Origin: Chlorops oryzae
Lineage: Eukaryota > Arthropoda > Insecta > Diptera > Chloropidae
Length of the DNA stretch: 64,000 nt
Assembly (NCBI GenBank): GCA_020466095.1
Contig: CM035808.1
Location: 10,965,163 to 11,029,162, forward strand
Direction: 5' to 3'
Part shown: piece after piece, positions 47,508-59,280 of the stretch
How positions within the stretch are numbered: the stretch's first letter is position 1
Layout of the letters: each line of letters begins with the position of its first letter
Position numbers and translations under genes: made by a program
Notes under the pieces: generated by a model
Told to the model about the DNA's origin: nothing
The model's input: only the letters and a program-made list of their open reading frames with translations
Database searches by the model: none

Positions 47508-50500
47508 GCAGTAAAGGGCTAAAGTGTCATTGATGACAAAGTACCATAATTGGCATATAAAATGTGAACTCAAGCACATTTGCATGAGCATGAACAGATG
47601 AAAGTGCAATAAAAATCATGCAATTTCATCCAATAGTAAAATACTTATAATCGAATAAAGCGAACAGAGCTTCTACAAGGCGTCCTTTATGGCACGTTAA
47701 AATATGAAAAAAAAACTACATACATAAATAAAAGTCGCTTGCATATGAACGCCATCGTCTTACATTAATGCTTAAATGGTTGGTGTAGATGTCAGCAGGA
47801 CTCGTGTAGAGACAAGAACTTTTACTTGCATCTTAGTCTTCAGTGTCTTTGCGATGTAAACATTTTCTCCTTTTAATTCAACAATCTTCATCGAAGCAGA
47901 AAATTTTATGTTTAATAGAGCAGAAATTTCAAATGCAGGCAGCACTTAACAATTTAAGCCATTAACCTTCAAAAAAAAATTGATTTTCCTTAACTCAATT
48001 CAGTTGAAAATTTCTAAAACCAACCTTTAATGCTTAAGCCTTTTGTCAGCGCTACCCTTATCTCTCTCTCTCTATCGCTCTCTATCGCTCTCTATCGCTC
48101 TCTTCTCGCTCTCCCTTTTATGATTGTCAAAGCTTTCAATTGAAGAACCATCAACCAAGGCAATCTAAAAGCCATCAGACTATATTAATTTCCCCTTTCG
48201 AGCCATTAAACTTTTGTAGCCACTGTGGACTGCTACATGCAATGGCTGCGCCCGGCTAGAGGGAAATCATTTATGAAGAGATTCCTTTTTATTTTATTTT
48301 ATTTTCAAATGGTTTTCCAAACCAAAATTATTTAGTATTGAGTCAATTTTGAAGCTTTAAAAACTTAAAATAGTAACAACAAATTTAAGATGACATTCAA
48401 AAACGACAATCACCTATATTTTTGGTTCCGCGGTGCGTATGAGCAACGTAAATTCAAAGAAACGATTGTTCGTCATACGTGTGTGGGGCCCAAAAATGTT
48501 TCGTAACCATTGGATCACTACTGTACTAAATTTAAAATTCGATTGAAAAGAAAATACAAAATTGTTGCTTTAACTCAGGGGTAGGAAATTAATCGCACGT
48601 GTGCGCCATGAATAATAAGAGGTATCAAAGTCATAGGCGAACATTCATTAGCGACCCGCTATTTATTCCTTCTAAGGAGCTCTGATAGCCTGCTGATTTG
48701 ATTGCTTTGAAAGAACAAAAATCCAAATTTTAACGATCTTAAGATTCCGACAAGAATCAAAAAGCAGAATAAAGAACCAATTTAAAACATTTTTCTCAAA
48801 GGAAAATATCCACACGACACACAGTGGGATTTCAGCGGCAGAAATAGGATTTTTTGACCATCCTAATTGTATGATTTGTCGATTTAATCTAACTGAGAAA
48901 ACTCTAGATAAGAATAATTCAAAACTGTTTTTTCAAAAAATATAATTTTTTATATAAAAAATTAAGCTAAAGATATAAAATGTTTGTTCTTCGAAAAATT
49001 GAAAAAAAAAATTTCAATTTGGTTAATATTTTTTTCGAATTAAATCTACCTCTGTTGCTATAAAGGTGATTTTTTATTAAAATGTAGAGTTTGATTTTTA
49101 AAAGGCATTAAAAATTGTGGCATTTTATTGAATATCGAAGAGGAGGTGGGCTATCAAAAATTCTACCTCGAAAATGACGCCTTTCCTTTTTTCAATGGAC
49201 AAAAAGTTTATATGCTTTGTCGTGCTTTGTCTTCTAGTTGATAAAAAAAATAAAAGTCTGGAGTCTGTTCTCACGATCTATGAAAAAAAATTTACCGCCC
49301 ACTTACAATTGTCTCAATAAAGTCCATTTTTATGTTAAAAATCACCGGGCAAATGTCTGGATATTAAGAAAAAAAATCATTGCATATGTTAAGGATGATC
49401 AGTATTCATTAACGCCTTATTATAATTTCTGATGGCAATTTTTATAAGAAATTAAGAACTAACTAAGAAATTACAAAAACAAAACATTATATTAAAATTT
49501 TTGTTTACGATTGTGAGAACATACGAAACTATGATGCCATTTATACTGAAAAGGCAGTTATCCAGTGGAAGTACCCCTAGGGACTGTCAGATTTGAACCA
49601 TTTTTTGTATATATTCGTTTTTGAGTATAAACAACATTCGGACAAAGTTTCATAAAAATCGGTTGAGTTTTAGATGTAGCTGCCATACAAAACTGCATGT
49701 AGGGGTCTATGGGGGGTTTATATCTTGATGACCTCAATTTACATCTGCATAACAATTTTCATTGTGATAGGACTATTCCTTCTATTTTTTGCCGCACGAT
49801 GTATGGAGAAATCCCACTGTGCGACATCGAAATCCACAAAATCCACGTTTTCAACGTTATTTTAAGATATCAAAATAATAGACGTATTGAATGAAATTAT
49901 TTCATGAAATTTTTTCCTAAAAATACGCAAAATAAACAAAATAATTTAGCATACTTTTTTGGGTGCTTTCGATAAAAGTAATCGAGGAAGTATTTTCCTA
50001 GAATGTAAGCTAGGTTTTTTGTTTCTCAAACTGTTGCAATTACAATTTCTAACACAATGAACCACTTACTTTCTTTGAAAATATTTTAACGCGACGTTAA
50101 TCAATATTCAAAGTACTGACGTACCTACCTGCGTAACAATTTTTATTTCCAAATCAATACTATTATATAGGTACTCGTATATGCAACTAACTTTCGGGCG
50201 TTCCGTGAGACTGGTGAAGACATGCTGCTTTTAGTTCAGTCACGTACTGAAGCCAGTCAGGCGAACTAATTAAGGAGACCGCCTTGAAGCAAAATTTACG
50301 ATTTTGCTTGTTTATCGGTTATTTGCCAATGGAGTGTGCTTGTTTTATTCACAAATGCTTGTTCTGCTCGCCACGAACACATTTGCCGGAACTTTTTAGT
50401 TACTATGTTTTTGGAACTCTTAAGCTCTGGGATCAGTTCTAGTTATGTAGCTTGCGAAAATCTTTCAGCTTCAGCTTGACTCAAACAAGAAAGAACACGC

Positions 50501-50802
50501 GAAAAATACTCTCCGGTGCGTGTGTGTGTGAACCTTTCTGAATATAACGACCCATTTTATTTAAGCCACAAGTTCAACGGAAAAAGTCACCAAAAAAAAA
50601 AGAAGAAAAAAACGCCGCTAAAATGGAACATGCGAACATGCATTCGAATAAGCAATTTTACATGACGCGCGCAATTGGTTCCTCTGCGATAATTACGCGC
50701 TCAAGTAGACTTACACTTCTCCCATATCCTCGTGCGATTGCTTTAGCTCACGTTTGAGGTACCTACTTACTGGAAAAAATTACTCGATTCCTTTTGAATT
50801 CG

Positions 50803-50838
<36 letters not shown>

Positions 50839-51238
50839 ACGATGGTAAATTTGTTTGAAGCACGCGATTAATTTATCGTCGTTGATTTGGGGAGCTCGTT
50901 TATGGCGCAAATTCTCTTTGCACTTCGACTCAAACAGTTGAAAGAAGGAAAAAATGAAAGAGAAAAAACAAAGAAGCGAAAAGAAGAAGGAAAATAAAAA
51001 ATTAAAAGCCACAGCCAGGAAGCAATGTTTACACACTTTCTTTACTGATTTAATTCCATGCCCAACACTTGCTCGCACGCTAATGAAAAGATCAATAAAG
51101 TATGACGTAATAAGATTATTACAATCGATTGTACTTATTTATGGCTGACGTAACGAAATCAGGCGGGGGTTGCTGAAAAACTATTCCTTTAAAGCTCATT
51201 TTCGAAATTGAAAAGCCGTAATAAGGTATTTAAAATAA
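47508..51238 (+). repeat. Direct duplication II, first copy (3.7 kb), lacking the mini-me insertion
   Basis: Matches 57050-62401 apart from the 1.6-kb insert at 57824, a ~40-bp stretch after 49710 that is present only in the second copy, and length changes in poly(T) and CT/TATCGC tracts. The minus frame at 49558-49755 is shared with 60712-60945 but shows no domain. The site of the missing insert is about 48285-48290. Confidence 0.92.
50805..50837. repeat. Poly(T) tract of about 33
   Basis: Uninterrupted T run, far shorter (about 14) in the second copy near 62005. Confidence 0.95.
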
Positions 51239-51289
51239 ACGTCCCTAAAGCTGGCAGAGCAAAGTCAGCAGAATAAAAAAAAAATATGT

Positions 51290-53345
51290 GGAACATTAAA
51301 GGCTAATTAAAGGCTAATTAAATGCCCTAATCGAAATTTTCGGCTCCAGGCATTCCGGAAAATCCATGTTCTGCCAGCTTAACGTTAAGCTGCAGAGCAT
51401 GCTCAAAAAATGGATTGCACAACAATTCAGCAATTTAATTACCCAGGAATTAACGGCTCATTAATGCTCTACGAAAATCTATTTTCCCATTTTACGGCTC
51501 CAGCCGTTTCCCGGAAATCCATGCTCTGCCACCACGTGGGCAGAGCATCGTATAAAAAACCTGTTTCGGATAAAAAATTCGAACTTTTTTTTGGATTATT
51601 TAAAGGCTCATTAAAGGCTCTACGAAAATCTAATTTCCCATTTTCGGCTCCAGCGTTTCCGGAAAATCCATGCTCTGCCACCACGTGGGCAGAGCATCGT
51701 ATAAAAACCTGTTTTCGGATAAAAAATTCGAATTTTTTTTAGGAATTATTTAAAGCTCATTAAAGGCTCTTAGAATCTAATTTCCCATTTTTCGGCTCCT
51801 GCCGTTTCCGGAAAATCCATGCTCTGCCACCACGTGGGCAGAGCATCGTATAAAACCTGTTTCGGATAAAAAATTCGAACTTTTTTTTAGGAATTATTTA
51901 AAGGCTCATTAAAGGCTCTACGAAATATCTTAATTTCTCCATTTTTACGGCTCCAGCCGTTTCCCGGAAAATCCATGCTCTGCCACCACGTGGCCAGAGC
52001 ATCGTATAAAAACAATGTTTCGGATAAAAAAATTCGATATTTTTTTAGGAATTATTTAAAGGCTCATTAAAGGCTCTACAAAAATCTTATTTTCCATTTT
52101 TTCGGCTCCAGCCGTTTCCCGGAAAAATCCATGCTCTGCCACCACGTGGGCAGAGCATCGTATAAAACCTGTTTCGGATAAAAAATTCGAACTTTTTTTT
52201 AGGAATTATTTAAAGGCTCATTAAAGGCTCTACGAAAATCTAATTTCCCATTTTCGGCTCAGCGTTTTCCCGGAAAATCCATGCTCTGCCACCAAGTGGC
52301 AGAGCATCGTATAAAAACCTGTTTCGGATAAAAAATTCGAACTTTTTTTTAGGAATTTTTAAAGGCTCATTAAAGGGCTCTACGAAAATTCTAATTTCCC
52401 ATTTTTCGGCTCCAGCCGTTTCCCGGAAATCCATGCTCTGCCACCACGTGGGCAGAGCATCGTATAAAAACCTGTTTCGGATAAAAAATTCGAACTTTTT
52501 TTTAGGAATTATTTAAAGGCTCATTAAAGGCTCTACGAAAATCTAATTTCCCATTTTTTCGGCTCCAGCCGTTTCCCGGAAAATCCATGCTCTGCCACCA
52601 CGTGGGCAGAGCATCGTATAAAAAACCTGTTTCGGATAAAAAATTCGAACTTTTTTTAGGAATTATTTAAAGGCTCATTAAAGGCTCTACGAAAATCTAA
52701 TTTCCCATTTTTCGGCTCCAGCCGTTTCCCGGAAAATCCATGCTCTGCCACCACGTGGGCAGAGCATCGTATAAAAACCTGTTTCGGATAAAAATTCGAA
52801 CTTTTTTTAGGAATTATTTAAAGGCTCATTAAAGGCTCTACGAAAATCTAATTTCCCATTTTTCGGCTCCAGCCGTTTCCCGGAAAATCCATGCTCTGCA
52901 CCACGTGGGCAGAGCATCGTATAAAAACCTGTTTCGGATAAAAAATTCGAACTTTTTTTAGGAATTATTTAAAGGCTCATTAAAGGCTCTACGAAAATCT
53001 AATTTCCCATTTTTCGGCTCCAGCCGTTTTCCCGGAAAATCCATGCTCTGCCACCCACGTGGCAGAGCATCGTATAAAAACCTGTTTCGGATAAAAAATT
53101 TCGAACTTTTTTTTTAGGAATTATTTAAAGGCTCATTAAAGGCTCTACGAAAATCTAATTTCCCATTTTTCGGCTCCAGCCGTTTCCTGGAAAATCCATG
53201 CTCTGCCACCACGTGGGCAGAGCATCGTATAAAAACCTGTTTCGGATAAAAAATTCGAACTTTTTTAGGAATTATTTAAAGGTCATTTAAAGGCTCTACG
53301 AAAAGATATTTCCCATATTTCGGCACCAGCCGTTTCCCGTAAAAA
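51290..53345 (+). repeat. Tandem array of ~151-bp units with a strong hairpin
   Basis: About 12 good units and degenerate ones at both edges. Each unit runs GGAATTATTTAAAGGCTC through TTTCGGCTCCAGCCG to AAAAAATTCGAAC. Each unit holds ATGCTCTGCC and GGCAGAGCAT around a loop with CACGTG, giving a 10-bp stem. Units differ mostly by single-base indels. The translated frames are repeat shadows. Confidence 0.95.
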
Positions 53346-53594
53346 GAACTGTTCCGAATAACAAAATCGAACTTTTTTCTCAGAACGCGGCGCGTGAGCA
53401 GAGCATCGTAAGAATCCCAGCAGGCAAAGACATCCAGCAGGGAAAAAAACATTAGTGATTTCATTGAGTCATACAGATAACATTGTAATGTATGACAAAT
53501 TGGGGACATGTCATCGTGGAGGGATGCTGTAAATGTTCTTGAATCTCATTGGCTACTGAAATTTAAATAAGGTTTTAGCGTCAGTTGAGCCTAT

Positions 53595-53662
53595 GCATGG
53601 ATGCGTAGTGACTAAGTGCTCGACTTACAATCCGAAGACCGCCGTTCGATCCCTGGCTGAGG
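53595..53662 (+). repeat. tRNA-like sequence (tRNA-Val-derived relic)
   Basis: Box A-like TGCGTAGTGACTAAGTGC, loop CTTACAA, box B GTTCGATCCC. It shares CGTAGTGA, ACAATCCGAA and CGTTCGAT with the relic at 7078. The acceptor stem is imperfect. Confidence 0.55.
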
Positions 53663-53775
53663 AAAACAAAAATTTTTATACATAGATTTTTCAAAATTTT
53701 CTAAATATTCAAGGAGAAGACAAAGAAGACAGTTTTCAAACCGGTTTCTATGAAGTGGCAATTAGAAAGAGCATG

Positions 53776-56390
53776 CACTGAAAGAAATATCGGCAGTAAT
53801 ATTGAATAAAAATTTTCGTAAATATTTGAATACGAATTTTACTCAATATAACGAATTTTCTTCATGCTGACGAAAATATTTGTTATATTGCAGAAATTTT
53901 GTGAATGGAACAAAAAAAAATTCTTCAATATGAGTTAAATAGTTTAATACAATATAACAAAATTTCTTCATAGGTACGAAAACATTTCTTCATACTGAAG
54001 AAATTTTCTTACATATGACAAAGATTTCGTAGGACATTTTAAAATTAGAATTTTCGTATAAATGAAGAAATTTCTTCCATTATGACGTAATTTGTTTGTT
54101 GATATGAAGAAATTTCGTTAATATAACAAAAACGTATTCGTGAATATAGAGTAATTAATTTCGTAAATATGAAGAAATTTTTTCAACATGACGAAAAAAT
54201 TGTCTTAAAATTAATTTATATATTAAATATAACGAATTTATTTCGTATAAATAAAGAAATTGCTTCAATATGACTAATGTAAATCTTGAAATATGAAGAA
54301 ATTCTTCAATATTACGAAAAAGTGAATATTTTTAAGAAGTTCTGGGGTTGATGAGTCTTAAGGCAGAAGATTCAGCGTCATAAGCAAAGATCGTTCATGA
54401 AGTGAAAACGCGTTTTTATGGAAGCAGAGAAATTGTGTTTAATTTGAAAATTGAATGAAAATATTGCTCGCGTTCAAAATCGCAGAAAATTTGATAGGTG
54501 TGTATTAATTCATATATATTTTGCGAAGTCTTCCGTTTCTAATAAAACTCAAATTTTTTAAAGTGCCACATTGACGGGGAGACGCTTCTGCATATGAGTG
54601 AGGTTCATATTTCGATCCGGTGACACTGGAAGTTGATACGCTGAAAACACTATAGAAAATACAAGTAAGTATAACAATTGATGCTATATTGCTAACTTTG
54701 TTTAATGAAGTGGATGAAATTAACCGACAATTATTTATTTATTTCAGGGAATTTGGCTTGTAGATGGATCTGATGATGTGTGGGAAGAAGAAGATATGTT
54801 AAAAAGAGAAATGGGCATAGAACAGCAAATATTATATTAAATAAATATAGGATAATTATATCAATAAAAAATAATAAATAATAAAAAATTATAAATAATA
54901 AATTATAAATAATAAATAAATAATAAATAATAAATAATAAATAATAAATAAATAATAAATAAATAATAAATAAATAATAAATAATAAATAATAAAATAAT
55001 AAATAATAAATAATAAATATTAAATAATAAATAATAAATAATAATAATAATATAATAAATAATAAATAATAAATAATAAATAATAAATAATAAATAATAA
55101 ATAATAATAATAATATAAATAATAAATAATAAATAATAAATAATAAATAATAAATAATTAAATAATAAATAATAAAATAATAAATAATAATAATAAATAA
55201 TTAAATAATAAATAATAAATAATAATAATAAATAATAAATAATAATAATATATAATAAATAATAAATAATAATAATAAATAATAAATAATAAATAATAAA
55301 CAATAAAAATAAATAATAAATAATAAATAATAATATTATAAATAATAAATAATAAATATAAATTATAAATAATATATATTAAATAATAAATAATTAATAA
55401 TATTAATAATAATAAATAATAAATAATAAATAATAAATAATAATATAAAAATAATAATAAATAATAAATAATAAATTAATAAATAATAATAAAAAATAAT
55501 AATAATAAAATAATAAATAATAAATAATAAATAAAAATATAATAAATAATAAATAATAAATAAATAATATAATAAAAAATAAAAAATAAAAAATTAACAA
55601 ATAATAAGCAATAAATAAAATAATAAATGATAAAATAAAATAAGTATATTATTTATGTATAAACTATTAGGGTTTTTTTATTATTATCGTATGCTGACTA
55701 CATAACCATGCGAACTACAAGATGAACTTAAAGGAATTCATACAAACTACAAGACGAATTACCCTGATGTCCAAAAAAATGGCAAAACCTATATTGAGCA
55801 CCAGAAAATCGCTAAGCCTATACTGAGCACCCACACACAAAACATAAAACCTTATTCCAAAAACCTTATTTTCAAAAAATGTAATAAAATGAAAAAAATA
55901 CTATGATAACGAAGCAGGGTTGCGTATTTCAATAAATTTTCTTCATATTGAAGAAAATCTTTCGTAATATTGAAGATATTTTATTCAATATCAATAATTA
56001 TTTTCGTAGATATGAAGAAAATTTCTTCAATATAAAGAAAGCAGGGTTGCGTATTTCACTAAATTTCTTCATATGAAGAAATAATATCGTGTATATGAAG
56101 AAATTTATTCAATATCAATAATTTTTTTCGTAGATATGAAAAAATTTCTTCAATATAACGAAGCAGGATAATATACTTGAAGAAATTTGACTAAAATAAT
56201 TTCGTAGATATGAAGATATTTCTTCAATATAACGAATTTTTTTCCTGATTTGAATTTCTTCATATTGAATATCGTCTTTATAAATTTTTTTTTCATATTA
56301 TTGTTTTTTTTAGTTAGCTCTTATTTTTACTGACGTTTTCTTCATATAACGCAGCCAATTTTTCAATATTAACTACGATTTTTTCGGTGT
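53776..56390. mobile_element. AT-rich element with CACTGAAAGAAAT / CACCGAAAAAAT ends and many GAAGAAATTTCTTC motifs
   Basis: The left end CACTGAAAGAAAT and the inverse of the right end, CACCGAAAAAAT, resemble each other and the ends of the element at 22513. Both flanks (53776-54310 and 55930-56390) are packed with degenerate ATATGAAGAAATTTCTTCA palindromes. The (TAAATAA)n tract fills the middle. The target duplication is unclear. Confidence 0.5.
54840..55645. repeat. 800-bp (ATAATAA)n heptamer-type microsatellite
   Basis: Runs of AATAAAT/AATAATA with irregular phase. The long Ile/Tyr frames on the minus strand are translations of it. Confidence 0.97.
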
Positions 56391-56394
56391 GTGG

Positions 56395-57049
56395 AAACGG
56401 CCTGGAGCCACGAAAAATGGGAAATTAGATTTTCGTTAGAGCCTTTAATGAGCCTTTAAATAATTCCTAAAAAAAAGTTCGAATTTTTTATCCGAAACAG
56501 GTTTTTATACGATGCTCTGCCCACGTGGTGGCAGAGCATGGATTTTCCGGGAAACGGCTGGAGCCGAAAAATAGGAAATTAGATTTTCGTAGAGCCTTTA
56601 ATGAGCTTTTAAATAATTCCTAAAAAAAAAGTTCGAATTTTTTATCCAGATCAAGCAGGATTTTTTATTAGACGTAGAGCCTTTAATGAGCCTTTAAATA
56701 ATTCCACGTTTTTTATAGGTTGATGCTCTGACGTGGTCAGAGCATGGATTTTCCGGGAAACGGCTGGAGCCGAAAAATGGGAAATTAGATTTTCGTAGAG
56801 CCTTTAATGAGCCTTTTAAATATTTCCTAAAAAAAAGTTCGAATTTTTTATCCGAAACAGGTTTTTATACGATGCTCTGCCCACGTGGTGGCAGAGCATG
56901 GATTTTCCGGGAAACGGCTGGAGAGCCGAAAAATAGGAAATTAGATTTTCGTAGAGCCTTTAATGAGCCTTTAAATAATTCTAAAAAAAAGTTCGAATTT
57001 TTTATCCGAAACAGGTTTTTATACGATGCTCTGCCCACGTGGTGGCAGA
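56395..57049 (-). repeat. Inverted part of the ~151-bp array
   Basis: About four units in the opposite orientation to 51290-53345 with the same hairpin. The last unit stops inside its hairpin at the edge of duplication II. Confidence 0.92.
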
Positions 57050-57952
57050 GCAGCAAAGGGCTAAAGTGTCATTGATGACAAAGTACCATAATTGGCATAT
57101 AAAATGTGAACTCAAGCACATTTGCATGAGCATGAACAGATGAAAGTGCAATAAAATTCATGCAATTTCATCCTATAGTAAAATACTTATAATCGAATAA
57201 AGCGAAGAGAGCTTCTACAAGGCGTCCTTTATGGCACGTTAAAATATGAAAAAAAAACTACATACACAAATAAAAATCGCTTGCATATGAACGCCATCGT
57301 CTTACATTAATGCTTAAATGGTTGGTGTAGATGTCAGCAGGACTCGTGTAGAGACAAGAACTTTTACTTGCATCTTAGTCTTCAGTGTCTTTGCGATGTA
57401 AACATTTTCTCCTTTTAATTCAACAATCTTCATCGAAGCAGAAAATTTTATGTTTAATAGAGCAGAAATTTCAAATGCAGGCAGCACTTAACAATTTAAG
57501 CCATTAACATTTTAAAAAAATTGATTTTCCTTAACTCAATTCAGTTGAAAATTTCTAAAACCAACCTTTAATGGTTTAAGCCTTTTGTCAGCTCTACCCT
57601 TATCTCTCTCTCTCTATCGCTCTCTATCGCTCTCTTCTCGCTCTCCCTTTTATGATTGTCAAAGCTTTCAATTGAAGAACCATCAACCAAGGCAATCTAA
57701 AAGCCATCAGACTATATTAATTTCCCCTTTCGAGCCATTAAACTTTTGTAGCCACGGTGGACTGCTGCATGCAATGGCTGCGCCCGGCTAGAGGAAAATC
57801 ATTTATGAAGAGATTGCTTTTATTATACCTTTTCCGAAGGAAAGGGTATATTAAGTTTGGCACGGTGTATGTAACATACCAAAGGAGTCGCGGTAGATAT
57901 AGACATATATATATATTCTTGATCAGGGTGACAAGAGGAATCGATCTAGCCA

Positions 57953-57953
<1 letters not shown>

Positions 57954-58036
<83 letters not shown>

Positions 58037-58037
58037 G
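57954..58037 (+). repeat. (TCTG)n microsatellite of the mini-me-like element
   Basis: About 20 copies of the tetramer directly after CTAGCCATG. Confidence 0.97.
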
Positions 58038-58429
58038 GTCACACTTTAGTTTTTCGTAATTATCTCCTAAGCCATGAAAGATATCATATTGAAATTTGGC
58101 ATGGACTTGAACCAGGTAAATGTCCGAAAAACTGCATACAAATTTTTTTCGTAGTCCATTCTTGGGTCGTGGGAAGTGGTTCAGAAGTTTCAAAAATCAC
58201 GATTTTTAACGTTTTTCCTGGATAACTTTTTTACTATACATCCCAGCTTATTGAAGTTTGGTGAGTGTATAGCTACTATGTAGACTTAAGCTTTCGCTGA
58301 AAAAAAATTGCGACATCGCTATAACTATGGTCATCATCCTACACAATAGAAAAAAACACTCTTTCTCTTATTCTCATATCTGAATACAAAAATTATTTTT
58401 TTGCTTCTTCTGATTGTGTATTTTGCCGC

Positions 58430-59280
58430 CAAATAAAGTCGTCCATTATGGATAAATTTTGACCATGACCACATTTCGCGAAATTCGCAAAAATTGATTT
58501 TCACTATTTTGAATTGAGTATTTCGCAGCTAAACAAAATGTCCTCTAAGGGTTAAAATTTGATCAAGACCACCATCCGCGAAATTCGCGAAAATTTGATT
58601 TTCACTATTTTGAATTGAGTATTTCGCAGTTAAACTAAATTTCCTCTAAGGGTTAAAATTTGATCAAGACCACCATCCGCGAAATTCGCGAAAATTTGAT
58701 TTTCACTAGTTTGAATTGAGTATTTCGCAGTTAAACAAAATGTCCTCTAAGGGTTAAAATTTGATCAAGACCACCATCCGCGAAAACCTGATTTTCACTA
58801 TTTTTAATTGAGTATTTCGCAGCTAAACAAAATGTCCTCTAAGGGTTAAAATTTGATCAAGACCACCATCCGCGAAATTCGCAAAAATTTTATTTTCACT
58901 ATTTTGAATTGAGGTTTTCGCAGCTAGACAAAATGTCCTCTAACGGTTAAATTTTGACCATGACCACCATTCGCGAAATTCGCAAAAATTTAATTTTCAC
59001 TATTTTGAATTGAGGTTTTCGCAGCTAGAAAAAATGTCCTCTTACGGTTAAATTTTGACCATGACCACCATTCGCGAAATTCGCAAAAATTTTATTTTCA
59101 CTATTTTGAATTGAGTATTTCGCAGCTAGACAAAATGTCCTCTAACGGTTAAAATTTGAACATGACCACCATTCGCGAAATTCGCAAAAATTTTATTTTC
59201 ACTATTTTGAATTGAGGATTTCGCAGCTATACAAAATGTCCTCTAACGGTTAAATTTTGACCATGCTCACCATCCGCGAA
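58430..59280 (+). repeat. ~101-bp tandem units within the mini-me-like element
   Basis: Units are recognised by ATTTCGCAGCTA, then AAATGTCCTCTAA and CCGCGAAATTCGC. The TCCTC positions 58541, 58642, 58743, 58835 and 58937 give the period. Confidence 0.92.

Noticed and set aside
51410..53509. Frames of 64-110 codons in the ~151-bp array
   Set aside because: Repeat shadows. The frames shift with unit indels and show no domain.
54731..55600. Open frames of 190 and 65 codons rich in Ile and Tyr
   Set aside because: They are translations of the (ATAATAA)n tract.
57738..58193. Frames with DRQT/VCLS runs
   Set aside because: Translation of (TCTG)n in the mini-me-like element.
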